Shown here piece by piece: positions 1 to 8,655 of a stretch of DNA of 64,000 nt (within the stretch, counting starts at the first letter, position 1; every line of letters starts with the position of its first letter). The translations under genes and the position numbers were made by a program. The notes under the pieces are model-generated. The model was not told where the DNA came from. It ran no database searches and worked only from the letters and a program-made list of their open reading frames with translations. Origin of the DNA: Phaeobacter bryozoorum (GTDB taxonomy: Bacteria > Pseudomonadota > Alphaproteobacteria > Rhodobacterales > Rhodobacteraceae); the NCBI RefSeq assembly GCF_041893525.1, contig NZ_CP169068.1. The stretch is one strand, 5' to 3'.

Positions 1-1722
1 CCGCGCCAATTCGCTCTGAAAGAACTGCTGAGCCTCGCCCGCGCCCAGAATACGCTGCGACATGATCATCAGATCCTCGCTTTGCGCAACCGAGCCGGTC
101 CAGCCGCGCGGCCCCGACGAATGATCGAACACATGAACAAACTGCGCGCCCTGTAACCGCTCCAAAGGGCTCGGAAAGGTCAGCAATGATCCGATAAGAA
201 ACGCCGCCGTGTTCAAGGCCATCGACCAGAGCACCGCATGGACCGTCGGATCAAGGCCCTCGATCCCAAAGAGCGCATGTGGCCGCAGCCAGGATAGGCC
301 CAGCAGCCCCTCGGCCAGCACCCGCGCGGGCAACAGCCCACCGCCAAGCTCCGGCAGCAGCATTGTATAAAGCCAGATCGCAAAGCCGACCGACAGGCCG
401 GCCAGCGCACCGCTGCGCGTGGCGCCGCGCCAGAACAGGCCCCCGACAAGGCTCGGCAGCATCTGGGAGATACCGGTAAAGGAGATCAGACCGATGGCGG
501 CCAGCGCCGCACCGCCGCCCGATAGCGTGTAATAGAAATACCCCAGCGCCATGATGCCTGCGATGGACAGACGTCGCGACAGCAGCACCACATGCCGCAC
601 ATCCCCCGAGACCGAGGCGCCCACCTCCTGCCAGCGCAGCCAGATCGGCATCACGATATGGTTCGACACCATCGTCGACAGCGCCATTGCAGCAACAATG
701 GCCATGGATGTTGCCGAGGAAAACCCGCCAAGGAAAGACAGCATCGCCAACCCTTGCTGTCCCTGCGCCAGCGGCAGGGTCAGCACGAACAGATCCGGGT
801 TAGACCCGGCCGGCAGCAACTCCAGCCCGATGGCCGCAATCGGCACCACGAAGATCGAGATCAACAGCAGATAAAGTGGAAACGCCCAGGCCGCGACCCG
901 CAGGTGGCGTTCATCCTCATTCTCGACCACCATGACCTGAAACATACGCGGCAAGCAGACAAAGGCGGCGGCCGATAGGAATGTAATTGTGGCCCAGCGA
1001 CCGCCATCGACCTGCCACTGACCTATGCTGGAGGCGTCAATCCGCGCCATCGTCTCGCCCACACCACCCGCCACTCCCCAGACCACAAAAATGCCCACCG
1101 CCAGCAGGGAGATCAGTTTTACCACGGCCTCAAGCGCGACGGCGGTGACAACACCATGATGGCGTTCGTTGGCGTTGAGATTGCGCGTACCAAACAGAAT
1201 GGCAAAGGCCGCAAGCCCCGCCGCCACCCAGAATACCGTCTGCGTTTCATTGACGCTGCGCAGCGGATCAGCCTCGGCAAAGATCGAGAAAGACAGTGTA
1301 ATGGACTGCAATTGCAGCGAAATATAGGGTGTCGTACCAATCACCGCCAGAATCGTGACGCCAATCGCCAGAAGGTTCGACTTGCCATAGCGCGCAGACA
1401 AGAGGTCAGCGATAGAGGTGATCCGCTGGCTGCGGCCGACCCGTACCAGCTTGCGCAGCCCCCACCACCAGCCGACCATTACCAGCGTCGGGCCGAGGTA
1501 TATGGTGATAAACTCCAGTCCCGAACGTGCCGCGTAGCCCACGGCGCCATAGAAGGTCCAGGCCGTGCAGTAGATCGACAGCGACAGCGTATAGATCAGC
1601 GGAGATCGCATCCAGCGGGCGGCGCGACCGTGGCTGGCATGGCGGTCCGCCGCAAAGGCCACGATGAACAGAAGGGCGACATATCCCAGACAGACCAGCG
1701 CCAGAACATTGAGTGACGCCAT
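1..1722 (-). CDS. SLC5-type sensor histidine kinase (CrbS/CbrA-like), N-terminal part only
   Basis: The first 574 residues are visible and the gene runs off the left edge with no stop, so the track of closed reading frames misses it. The visible part is a sodium:solute-symporter (SLC5) fold with about 12-13 hydrophobic helices. It starts MASLNVLALVCLGY and contains the typical SGGGAALAAIGLISFTGISQ stretch near residue 400. After the last helix comes a cytoplasmic linker containing SQRILGAGEAQQFFQ, which in CrbS/CbrA-type proteins leads into PAS, histidine kinase and often receiver domains. The kinase half is inferred, not seen. The ATG shares one base with the stop of the small membrane protein upstream (TGATG), and a response regulator precedes that, so the three form one operon. 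Known relatives sense or transport small carboxylates or amino acids and control acetate or carbon use. The ligand here is unknown. Confidence 0.8.
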   Translation of the reverse strand, partial: MASLNVLALVCLGYVALLFIVAFAADRHASHGRAARWMRSPLIYTLSLSIYCTAWTFYGAVGYAARSGLEFITIYLGPTLVMVGWWWGLRKLVRVGRSQRITSIADLLSARYGKSNLLAIGVTILAVIGTTPYISLQLQSITLSFSIFAEADPLRSVNETQTVFWVAAGLAAFAILFGTRNLNANERHHGVVTAVALEAVVKLISLLAVGIFVVWGVAGGVGETMARIDASSIGQWQVDGGRWATITFLSAAAFVCLPRMFQVMVVENEDERHLRVAAWAFPLYLLLISIFVVPIAAIGLELLPAGSNPDLFVLTLPLAQGQQGLAMLSFLGGFSSATSMAIVAAMALSTMVSNHIVMPIWLRWQEVGASVSGDVRHVVLLSRRLSIAGIMALGYFYYTLSGGGAALAAIGLISFTGISQMLPSLVGGLFWRGATRSGALAGLSVGFAIWLYTMLLPELGGGLLPARVLAEGLLGLSWLRPHALFGIEGLDPTVHAVLWSMALNTAAFLIGSLLTFPSPLERLQGAQFVHVFDHSSGPRGWTGSVAQSEDLMIMSQRILGAGEAQQFFQSELAR

Positions 1723-2057
1723 CAATCTGCGTCCCCGCCCCGGCGCGGCTCGCCACCCTCTGTCCAATGTTCCGCCCAGCGGCGCACCGCCAGTGCAAAG
1801 CCGAAGCTGGCCAGGATCAGCCCCGCCCAGACCACCAGGATATAAATCATCGCCCGCGACAGGGGCATACCCGACACCGTGTCGGGGGCTGGATAGGGAT
1901 CACGGTCAGGCCACATCAGCGGAACCGCAAACAGCAGCGCACCGAGCACTGGCAAGAATCGTGCGACATCCATCAGGCGACGGCGGCGGTAGGTCTTGCG
2001 CTCGACAAACGGCGCCGCGGTTTCACCCTCGCCTTCGGCCCCGTCGCCACGGATCAT
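1722..2057 (-). CDS. Small two-helix membrane protein beside the SLC5 kinase
   Basis: A 111-residue protein with an acidic, then strongly basic N-terminus (KTYRRRR) and two hydrophobic segments, roughly residues 32-48 (FLPVLGALLFAVPLMW) and 68-88 (MIYILVVWAGLILASFGFAL), followed by a charged tail. It overlaps the response regulator upstream by ATGA and the kinase downstream by TGATG, so all three are probably translationally coupled. Small two-helix proteins such as the DUF485, DUF3311 and DUF4212 families often accompany SLC5 transporters. This one has that size and topology, but I cannot assign it to one of them from memory. A role as accessory subunit of the SLC5 sensor is inference from position only. 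Confidence 0.75.
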   Translation of the reverse strand: MIRGDGAEGEGETAAPFVERKTYRRRRLMDVARFLPVLGALLFAVPLMWPDRDPYPAPDTVSGMPLSRAMIYILVVWAGLILASFGFALAVRRWAEHWTEGGEPRRGGDAD

Positions 2058-2500
2058 CCCTGGCGGGCCTGTTCGGCCAGATCGGCCGCGGCGGCAGCCG
2101 CCGCATCAGACAGTTTGGCCCGGTTCTGGGCAGCCTGCGCGTGCAGATCCCGCACAGCGGTCAGCACCTCATTGTTGGAAAACGGTTTGGTCATGAACCG
2201 CGTAACTCCGGCCTGTTCGGCCATCTCCCGGTCGCGCAGCTGCCCCCTTGCGGTCAGCATCAGCACCGGCAACCCCGGCAATCGCGCGCTCTCGCGCAGC
2301 TCGCGGATGATCTCCAGGCCGCTTTTGCCCGGCAACATCAGATCCAGGATCACCAGATCCGGCTTGGCTGCACAGATCACCTCTACCGCATCACTGCCAT
2401 CGGCATGGCTGTCCACCTGCCAGCCGTCGCGGGTCAGCAGAAACCGGATTGCTTCGGTGATATTCGGCTCGTCTTCGACCAGAACAACATGCCTGCCCAT
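2054..2500 (-). CDS. Single-domain response regulator (CheY-like)
   Basis: A 148-residue receiver domain with the acidic pocket E9/D10, phospho-acceptor D53 (VILDLMLPGKSG), the switch threonine T83 (MLTARG) and K105 (TKPF). There is no output domain; the last 30 residues are an alanine-rich tail (AAAAAAADLAEQARQG). It overlaps the small membrane protein by ATGA and heads the operon that ends in the SLC5 sensor kinase, so it is the obvious candidate partner or relay for that kinase. Without a DNA-binding domain it probably acts by protein contact or as a phospho-relay. About 100 bases separate it from the XRE-type regulator upstream on the same strand. Confidence 0.9.
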   Translation of the reverse strand: MGRHVVLVEDEPNITEAIRFLLTRDGWQVDSHADGSDAVEVICAAKPDLVILDLMLPGKSGLEIIRELRESARLPGLPVLMLTARGQLRDREMAEQAGVTRFMTKPFSNNEVLTAVRDLHAQAAQNRAKLSDAAAAAAADLAEQARQG

Positions 2501-2599
2501 TGTGTGGATAGTCCTCCCCTACGCCCGAACCTTCGCGGGGTCATTGCCCCCAGGCGCCTCCGTCCCTGGCGCAACAGTAGCGCTGCGCTTGCGCCGCTG

Positions 2600-3913
2600 T
2601 CAAAACTCTTCCTTCAGGATCGACGGCTCGCGCCGCGCCACACAGTCGCGGCGCGAACAGATCCGGCAGCTCGCGCCGACCGGCTGAGCGGTCTCGGCCA
2701 CGTCACGCTTGGGCAGGATCAGCATCACAGCATGATACAACGGATCGCTGTCGAAATCCGGTCGCTGATGCGGCCAGGAAACCGCCAGACAATCAAACCC
2801 GACTGCATTGCGCCCCTGTTGCACCACATCGCGGCGCACGGGTTCCTGCGGCCGCGACAGCGCCGTGTAAAGCGGCCAGAGCGGACAGGAGGCTCCAAAA
2901 CGCGGCAGGGCGAACCCGGTCACAGGCTTGCGGAACAGGATCGACCCCGAGGCATCGCAGATCACCAGCCCTGCCTCCTGCCCCAGAACTTCAGGCGGCA
3001 AGGCCCCAAGCCGCCGCAGCACCGTCGGCAGGTCACAGTCGAACGCACGCGCCAGGGCGACGGGGGCCACGCCATCGCGGGCAAGCCGCTCGGCCAAATC
3101 TGTCAGCGGCATCGCCTCGGCATCGGCGCAATATTGCAGCAGCCCGGCGCGGGCAATGGCGGTTCCGGCGGCGCTGACCAGCTCATCGGCCTGCGACAGC
3201 AGCGCCTCGATCAGCCCGGGGCGGGCGGCCACATCCGCAACTTCCAGTTCCACGAAGTGGTGCTCATGAGCGGCAAAGAACTGCTCCGCCTCTTCCTGGG
3301 GCATCCCCCGCCGTTCGACCGATGTGTTGCTCTCATCAAGAAAATTAACCAGCGCGCGGCTGCTCTCGGCCAGACGCCGGGAATCCTCGTTGAGGTTCTT
3401 GTGGAACCGATCCCGCCATTCGGCCTCCAGCTCGCCGGTTTCGGCGAGGATCGAGGCAGTCGACCGGATGGCGGCAGCGGTAGACAGCACCTCATGTAGC
3501 GAAGCCGCCAGCTGAGGATCATGTGTCAGCCGGTCCGACAACGTCTGGACCGTCCGTTCCAAGCTGGCAATCCGCAGTCGGCCCTGGGCCAGAACCTCGG
3601 CCCAGCCGGGAAAGCGGCCCGCAAATTCGTCTACCCGGTCCAGTTCGGCCACAGGTCGGGTGAGATCAGCCGCCGCCTCCCGCAGGGTCGCCAGCAACGC
3701 CACCTCTGCCCCTTCGGTCAGCATGGAGGGTTCAACCGCCAGCACCCGTGCAAGATCCACCAGCAGCTTACCGCCAATTCTGCGGCGATTGTGTTCAATC
3801 AGGTTCAAATAGGAGGCCGAGATATCGACCAGCCGGGCCAGCTCCGCCTGACGCAGTCCCAACATCAAGCGCCTCTCCCGGATACGGCTTCCTGTCAGCG
3901 TGTCACGGCCCAT
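2600..3913 (-). CDS. ScfR/RamB/PrpR-type XRE regulator (DUF2083) of short-chain acyl metabolism
   Basis: The 437-residue protein has an N-terminal XRE helix-turn-helix (about residues 8-60: GLRQAELARLVDISASYLNL), a long helical middle, and a C-terminal DUF2083 domain with the diagnostic phrases LPRFGASCPLWPLYTALSRP and SCRICSRRDC. Family members (RamB and PrpR of actinobacteria) control glyoxylate-cycle and propionate genes and respond to short acyl-CoAs. Mycobacterial PrpR carries an Fe-S cluster bound by C-terminal cysteines, and the Cys set here could do the same (inference). I start at the ATG preceded by GAGAGGGGG rather than the GTG 24 bases further out, because that Shine-Dalgarno lies between the two. 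The gene is divergent from the ABC importer, which is its likely target. Confidence 0.87.
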   Translation of the reverse strand: MGRDTLTGSRIRERRLMLGLRQAELARLVDISASYLNLIEHNRRRIGGKLLVDLARVLAVEPSMLTEGAEVALLATLREAAADLTRPVAELDRVDEFAGRFPGWAEVLAQGRLRIASLERTVQTLSDRLTHDPQLAASLHEVLSTAAAIRSTASILAETGELEAEWRDRFHKNLNEDSRRLAESSRALVNFLDESNTSVERRGMPQEEAEQFFAAHEHHFVELEVADVAARPGLIEALLSQADELVSAAGTAIARAGLLQYCADAEAMPLTDLAERLARDGVAPVALARAFDCDLPTVLRRLGALPPEVLGQEAGLVICDASGSILFRKPVTGFALPRFGASCPLWPLYTALSRPQEPVRRDVVQQGRNAVGFDCLAVSWPHQRPDFDSDPLYHAVMLILPKRDVAETAQPVGASCRICSRRDCVARREPSILKEEF

Positions 3914-4145
3914 GGCAATGCCCCCTCTCAAAAACACGGTGGATCAAGGGTTTTCTGCAACGCAACATAAGTTTCTTTACAAAAAATCCTTAACACCTGT
4001 TCATTTCTTTACAGAATAAACCTGCATTTCAAGGGTTTTATTGCGCAATTTTACAAGCCGCGCCCATACTGATTTTGCACGAAAACGTGCGGGCGCCAGC
4101 GGAAGTGAGGAGCTGTTGTCGTCATTACACAAATGGGAGGATTAC
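3914..4145. promoter_or_regulatory. Divergent control region with a paired direct repeat and a palindrome
   Basis: This AT-rich gap lies between the divergent ScfR-type regulator and the ABC importer. It holds an exact 10-base direct repeat, TTTCTTTACA, at 3972-3981 and 4004-4013. The copies start 32 bases apart, about three helical turns. A perfect palindrome ATTGCGCAAT lies at 4040-4049. Repeated half-sites on one helical face are what a dimeric or tetrameric XRE regulator would use. Assigning them to the neighbouring regulator is inference. The importer's first gene is preceded by a good Shine-Dalgarno (GGGAGG) at the right end. Confidence 0.5.
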
Positions 4146-5492
4146 ATGTCCAAGACTGACGTATCACGTCGCGGAGTCCTGAAGACCGGCGCCCTGGCAG
4201 GTGCCGGCGTTGCGCTTCCGACAATCTTTACCGCATCGTCTGCTGCGGCGTTTACCAACGAACCGACCGGCAGCAGCGTGACGCTGGGCTTCAACGTTCC
4301 GCAAACAGGCCCCTATGCCGACGAAGGCGCGGACGAGCTGCGCGCCTACAAGCTGGCGGTCGAACATCTGAATGGCGGCGGCGACGGCGGCATGATGAAC
4401 ACCTTCTCGTCCAAGTCGCTACAGGGCAACGGTATCCTGGGCAAAGAAGTCAAATACGTCACCGGCGACACTCAGACGAAATCTGACGCCGCCCGTGCCT
4501 CCGCCAAGTCGATGATCGAAAAGGACGGTGCCGTAATGATCACCGGTGGCTCGTCCTCCGGTGTTGCGATTGCCGTGCAGGGTCTCTGCCAGGAGGCCGG
4601 CGTGATCTTCATGGCGGGTCTCACCCACTCCAACGACACCACTGGTAAAGACAAGAAAGCCAACGGCTTCCGTCACTTCTTCAACGGTTACATGTCCGGC
4701 GCTGCCCTGGCGCCGGTGCTGAAGAACCTCTACGGCACTGACCGGAACGCCTATCACCTGACGGCGGATTACACCTGGGGCTGGACCCAGGAAGAATCCA
4801 TCGCCGCCGCCACCGAGGCCCTGGGCTGGAACACCGTGAACAAGGTGCGCACGCCGCTGGCTGCAACCGACTTCTCGTCCTACATCGCCCCGGTTCTGAA
4901 CTCCGGCGCGGATGTGCTGGTGCTGAACCACTATGGCGGCAACATGGTGAACTCGCTGACCAACGCGGTTCAGTTCGGCCTGCGTGAAAAGGTTGTAAAC
5001 GGCAAGAACTTCGAGATTGTCGTACCGCTCTATTCGCGTCTGATGGCGAAAGGTGCGGGCGAGAACGTGAAGGGCATCCACGGCTCCACCAACTGGCATT
5101 GGTCGCTGCAGGACGAAGGCTCGCAGGCATTCGTACGTTCCTTCGGGTCCAAGTATGGCTTCCCGCCCAGCCAGGCCGCGCATACCGTCTACTGTCAGAC
5201 CCTGCTATATGCAGATGCGGTGGAACGCGCGGGTTCGTTCAACCCCTGTGCGGTTGTCGAAGCCCTCGAAGGGTTCGAATTCGACGGTCTGGGCAACGGC
5301 AAGACGCTCTATCGCGCCGAAGACCACCAGTGCTTCAAGGACGTTCTGGTTGTGCGCGGCAAGGAAAACCCGACCTCGGAGTTCGACCTGCTTGAAGTGG
5401 TCGAAGTGACCCCGGCAGCGCAGGTGACTTACCCGCCGGATCACCCGATGTTTGCAGGCGGTGCCCTTGGCACCTGCAACAGCGGCGCCTGA
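4146..5492 (+). CDS. ABC importer substrate-binding protein, LivK/amide-binding family, Tat-exported
   Basis: The 448-residue periplasmic binding protein begins with a twin-arginine signal (SRRGVLKTGALAGAGVALP, residues 8-26) and an AAA-type cleavage region, so it is probably exported folded. The mature part is a type I periplasmic-binding fold (LGFNVPQTGPYADEG near the N-terminus; ITGGSSSGVAIAVQ in the first lobe) as in the LivK/AmiC/UrtA group. The start is the ATG after GGGAGGATTAC; an upstream in-frame codon 105 bases earlier would spoil the signal peptide. It heads the operon with two permeases and two ATPases. The substrate is not readable from sequence. The divergent short-chain-acyl regulator hints at a carboxylate or its amide rather than a branched-chain amino acid, but that is inference. 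Confidence 0.88.
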   Translation: MSKTDVSRRGVLKTGALAGAGVALPTIFTASSAAAFTNEPTGSSVTLGFNVPQTGPYADEGADELRAYKLAVEHLNGGGDGGMMNTFSSKSLQGNGILGKEVKYVTGDTQTKSDAARASAKSMIEKDGAVMITGGSSSGVAIAVQGLCQEAGVIFMAGLTHSNDTTGKDKKANGFRHFFNGYMSGAALAPVLKNLYGTDRNAYHLTADYTWGWTQEESIAAATEALGWNTVNKVRTPLAATDFSSYIAPVLNSGADVLVLNHYGGNMVNSLTNAVQFGLREKVVNGKNFEIVVPLYSRLMAKGAGENVKGIHGSTNWHWSLQDEGSQAFVRSFGSKYGFPPSQAAHTVYCQTLLYADAVERAGSFNPCAVVEALEGFEFDGLGNGKTLYRAEDHQCFKDVLVVRGKENPTSEFDLLEVVEVTPAAQVTYPPDHPMFAGGALGTCNSGA

Positions 5493-5503
5493 TCGCGATA
5501 ACC

Positions 5504-5533
5504 GGGGCGGGCACTCTCAACGGTGCCCGTCCC
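5504..5533 (+). terminator. Hairpin after the substrate-binding protein gene
   Basis: An 11-base-pair stem (GGGGCGGGCAC at 5504-5514 with GTGCCCGTCCC at 5523-5533, one G-T wobble) and an 8-base loop follow the stop by 11 bases. No T-run follows. Such structures after binding-protein genes usually cause partial termination or protect the upstream mRNA, giving more binding protein than permease. Confidence 0.55.
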
Positions 5534-5646
5534 GTCACTCTCCCGGCTTGACCCTGCCCGACATGTCTAGACGACAGGACCAGCGCCAGCGGCGCTGAAC
5601 AGCCGACTTATGCCAATTCCAGACGGACCAACCGAAGGTGGGGACA

Positions 5647-6669
5647 ATGGACGCAATCCTATTGCAAATCTTGAACGGGCTCGACAAGGGCTCGGCCTAT
5701 GCGCTGATCGCGCTGGGTCTGACACTCATCTTTGGCACGCTCGGCGTGGTGAACTTTGCCCATGGGGCGCTGTTCATGATCGGCGCGTTCTGTGCGGTCA
5801 CCGTGCAACGCGTCCTGAGCCTCAGCTTTGAAACCGTGGATGAAACCCAGAAGGATTTTCTGGGCAATCCGCTCAAGGTGAAAACCCCCTATGTGGAGAG
5901 TTGGTTCGGCCCCGAGGTGGGCGGTGCCATCGTCGACTGGGCCGTGCCGTTGGCGATCCTATTTGCCATCCCGATCATGATTACGGTTGGCTATGTGATG
6001 GAACGCGGGCTGATCAAGCATTTCTACAAGCGCCCCCATGCGGATCAGATTCTGGTGACCTTTGGCCTCGCCATCGTGTTGCAAGAGGTGGTGAAATATT
6101 TCTACGGCGCCAACCCGATCCAGACGCCTGCGCCCGATGCGCTGAACGGCGTGATCAATCTGGGTGCGATCATCGGCCTCGACATCATCTATCCGGTCTG
6201 GCGCGTGGTCTATTTCGGCTTTGCCCTTGTGATCATCGGCGGCATCTTCTCCTTCCTGCAGTTTACCACATTCGGCATGGTGGTGCGCGCCGGTATGGCC
6301 GACCGCGAAACCGTCGGGCTGCTGGGGATCAATATCGACCGCCGCTTCACCATCATGTTCGGCATCGCGGCCGCCGTCGCGGGACTGGCCGGCGTTATGT
6401 ACACACCGATCAACTCCCCCAACTACCACATGGGTATGGATTTCCTGGTGCTGAGCTTTGTGGTGGTGGTTGTCGGAGGTATGGGATCGCTGCCCGGCGC
6501 CGTGCTTGCAGGGTTCCTTCTTGGCGTGCTCGAAAGCTTCGCCTCGATGAATGAAATTAAATCCCTGATCCCCGGTATCGACCAGATCATCATCTATGTG
6601 GTCGCAATCATCATTCTGCTCACCCGCCCTCGAGGCCTGATGGGCCGCAAAGGTGTGATGGAGGACTAA
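5647..6669 (+). CDS. ABC importer permease, LivH family
   Basis: A 340-residue inner-membrane permease of the HAAT (branched-chain amino acid/urea type) class. The opening LLQILNGLDKGSAYALIALG and the phrase GTLGVVNFAHGALFMIGAF are hallmarks of LivH. The cytoplasmic coupling region is near GRKGVM at the end, and a GMGSLPGAVLAGFLLGVLES stretch lies in the last third. About 8-9 hydrophobic segments are visible. I start at the ATG preceded by AAGGTGGGG; an in-frame GTG 9 bases earlier overlaps that Shine-Dalgarno. There are 4 bases between its stop and livM, so the two permeases are co-translated. Confidence 0.9.
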   Translation: MDAILLQILNGLDKGSAYALIALGLTLIFGTLGVVNFAHGALFMIGAFCAVTVQRVLSLSFETVDETQKDFLGNPLKVKTPYVESWFGPEVGGAIVDWAVPLAILFAIPIMITVGYVMERGLIKHFYKRPHADQILVTFGLAIVLQEVVKYFYGANPIQTPAPDALNGVINLGAIIGLDIIYPVWRVVYFGFALVIIGGIFSFLQFTTFGMVVRAGMADRETVGLLGINIDRRFTIMFGIAAAVAGLAGVMYTPINSPNYHMGMDFLVLSFVVVVVGGMGSLPGAVLAGFLLGVLESFASMNEIKSLIPGIDQIIIYVVAIIILLTRPRGLMGRKGVMED

Positions 6670-6673
6670 GCAC

Positions 6674-7876
6674 ATGTTCGCACTCAACAAAAAAGACAAG
6701 ACGCTGCTGCTGGTCGTTGCCATCCTGACCCTGTTTGCACCGTTCATCCTGAACCCCTTCCCGACTGGCAGCGCCCTGGCGCAGTTCAACGCGGGCTACC
6801 CGGACCTGATGCAGCGGTTTGTGATCTTCGGGATCTTTGCCATCGGCTTCAACATTCTCTTTGGCCTCACCGGCTACCTGTCCTTTGGTCATGCCGCCTT
6901 CCTTGGTGTGGGATCCTATTCAGCGGTCTGGATGTTCAAGCTGCTCAGCATGAACGTGGTTCCGGCCATCGCGCTGTCGGTGATCGTCGCGGGTCTGTTT
7001 GCACTGGTGATCGGCTATGTCAGCCTGCGCCGCTCCGGCATCTACTTCTCGATCCTGACGCTGGCATTCGCGCAGATGTCCTTCAATCTGGCCTATTCGG
7101 TGCTGACCCCAATCACCAATGGCGAGACCGGCCTGCAGCTGACGCTGGATGACCCGCGCATTCTGGGCGTGTCGGCGACCGCTGATGGCTCGATCCCGGT
7201 GACCAGCCTCTTTGGCCTGGAGATGCGCTCGACCTTCGAGATGGTCGTGGGTCCGTGGGCCTTCCAGTTCAACGCGGGCTACTACCTCTGCGCACTGATC
7301 CTGCTGGCCGCATTCTACCTGTCGATCCGTATCTTCCGCTCGCCCTTTGGTCTGATGCTGAAGGCGGTGAAATCGAACCAGCAGCGGATGAACTACACCG
7401 GCCTGAACACCCGACCCTACACGCTGGCTGCCTTTGTGATCTCGGGCATGTATGCCGGTCTCGCTGGCGGCCTGATGGCCTCAATGGACCCGCTGGCAGG
7501 CGCCGAACGGATGCAGTGGACCGCCTCTGGTGAAGTGGTTCTGATGACAATCCTCGGCGGAGCAGGCACCCTGATCGGGCCAGTTCTGGGCGCAGGGTTC
7601 ATCAAATACTTCGAGAACATCTTCTCCAAGATCAACGACAACGTCCTGCACAGCTGGTTCAGCTTCATGCCCGACGGGATCGAGGATGCGATGGTCTTCA
7701 TCGTCCACCCCTTCATCGGCAAGGGCTGGCACCTGACGCTGGGCATCCTGTTCATGCTGGTTGTGATCTTCCTGCCCGGTGGCCTGGTCGAAGGCGGACA
7801 GAAGCTGCGCGGCTGGATCCAGGGGCGCAAACACGAAAAAGACAGCCCCTCGGGCAAAACTGAACCTGCGGAATAA
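6674..7876 (+). CDS. ABC importer permease, LivM family
   Basis: The 400-residue second permease of the importer. LivM hallmarks are present: FNILFGLTGYLSFGHAAFLG near residue 60, and the late TILGGAGTLIGPVLGAGF. Around ten hydrophobic helices can be seen, with a charged C-terminal tail (GRKHEKDSPSGKTEPAE). It forms the heteromeric channel with the LivH-type permease 4 bases upstream, and is followed 12 bases later by the first ATPase gene with an AAGGAG Shine-Dalgarno. Confidence 0.9.
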   Translation: MFALNKKDKTLLLVVAILTLFAPFILNPFPTGSALAQFNAGYPDLMQRFVIFGIFAIGFNILFGLTGYLSFGHAAFLGVGSYSAVWMFKLLSMNVVPAIALSVIVAGLFALVIGYVSLRRSGIYFSILTLAFAQMSFNLAYSVLTPITNGETGLQLTLDDPRILGVSATADGSIPVTSLFGLEMRSTFEMVVGPWAFQFNAGYYLCALILLAAFYLSIRIFRSPFGLMLKAVKSNQQRMNYTGLNTRPYTLAAFVISGMYAGLAGGLMASMDPLAGAERMQWTASGEVVLMTILGGAGTLIGPVLGAGFIKYFENIFSKINDNVLHSWFSFMPDGIEDAMVFIVHPFIGKGWHLTLGILFMLVVIFLPGGLVEGGQKLRGWIQGRKHEKDSPSGKTEPAE

Positions 7877-7888
7877 GGAGCAAGACCA

Positions 7889-8644
7889 ATGGGTATCCTT
7901 GAAGTCAAAAACGTAGGCAAACGGTTCGGCGGCCTTCAGGCGCTGTCAGAGGTGAACCTCAGCGTGCGCGAAAACACGGTCCATGCCATCATCGGCCCCA
8001 ATGGTGCAGGCAAATCGACCCTTCTGAACTGCCTGGTGGGCAAACTGATCCCGGATACAGGGTCGGTGATGTTTGACGGCAAATCCGTTCTGGGCCGCGC
8101 GCCCTATGAGATCAACCAGATGGGCATTTCCCGCGTCTTCCAGACGCCAGAGATCTTTGGCGACCTCTCGGTGCTGGAGAACATGATGATCCCCTGCTTT
8201 GCCAAACGCGACGGCGCCTTTGAGATGAATGCGATCAGCGCCGTCTCCAGCCAGCGCGACATTCTGGAAAAGGCAGAGCATATGCTGGAGGAGATGAACA
8301 TGGCCGACAAACGGCACATGAACGCGGCCTCCATGTCACGCGGGGATAAGCGACGGCTTGAGATTGGCATGTGTCTGTCACAAGAACCGCGCCTCCTGTT
8401 GCTGGACGAACCCACAGCGGGCATGGCGCGGGCCGATACCAACAACACCATTGATCTGCTGAAACAGATCAAGTCCGAGCGCGACATCACCATCGCGATC
8501 ATCGAACACGACATGCACGTCGTATTCTCGCTGGCGGACCGGATCACCGTGCTGGCGCAGGGTAAACCACTGGTGGAGGATGATCCGCAAAACATCAAAG
8601 GCAACCCGAAGGTGCGCGAAGCCTACCTCGGCGAGTCGGCGTAA
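7889..8644 (+). CDS. ABC importer ATPase, LivG family, with SRGDKR signature
   Basis: A 251-residue ATP-binding subunit. Walker A is GPNGAGKS (about residues 32-39), Walker B is LLLLDEPTAGMA, and the switch histidine lies in IIEHDMHVVF. The ABC signature is not LSGGQ but MSRGDKRRLE, so the usual second glycine is replaced by an acidic residue. Variants of this signature occur in part of the LivG family, so this is probably functional rather than degenerate. It pairs with the LivF-type ATPase, whose gene starts 11 bases after this stop and which has the standard signature, giving one canonical and one non-canonical ATP site. Confidence 0.9.
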   Translation: MGILEVKNVGKRFGGLQALSEVNLSVRENTVHAIIGPNGAGKSTLLNCLVGKLIPDTGSVMFDGKSVLGRAPYEINQMGISRVFQTPEIFGDLSVLENMMIPCFAKRDGAFEMNAISAVSSQRDILEKAEHMLEEMNMADKRHMNAASMSRGDKRRLEIGMCLSQEPRLLLLDEPTAGMARADTNNTIDLLKQIKSERDITIAIIEHDMHVVFSLADRITVLAQGKPLVEDDPQNIKGNPKVREAYLGESA

Positions 8645-8655
8645 GGAGATCACAG

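Noticed and set aside
1664..3499. A 611-codon open frame on the plus strand
   Set aside because: Antisense of the response regulator and ScfR-type regulator, very rich in Arg, Pro and Gln, and without domain signatures.
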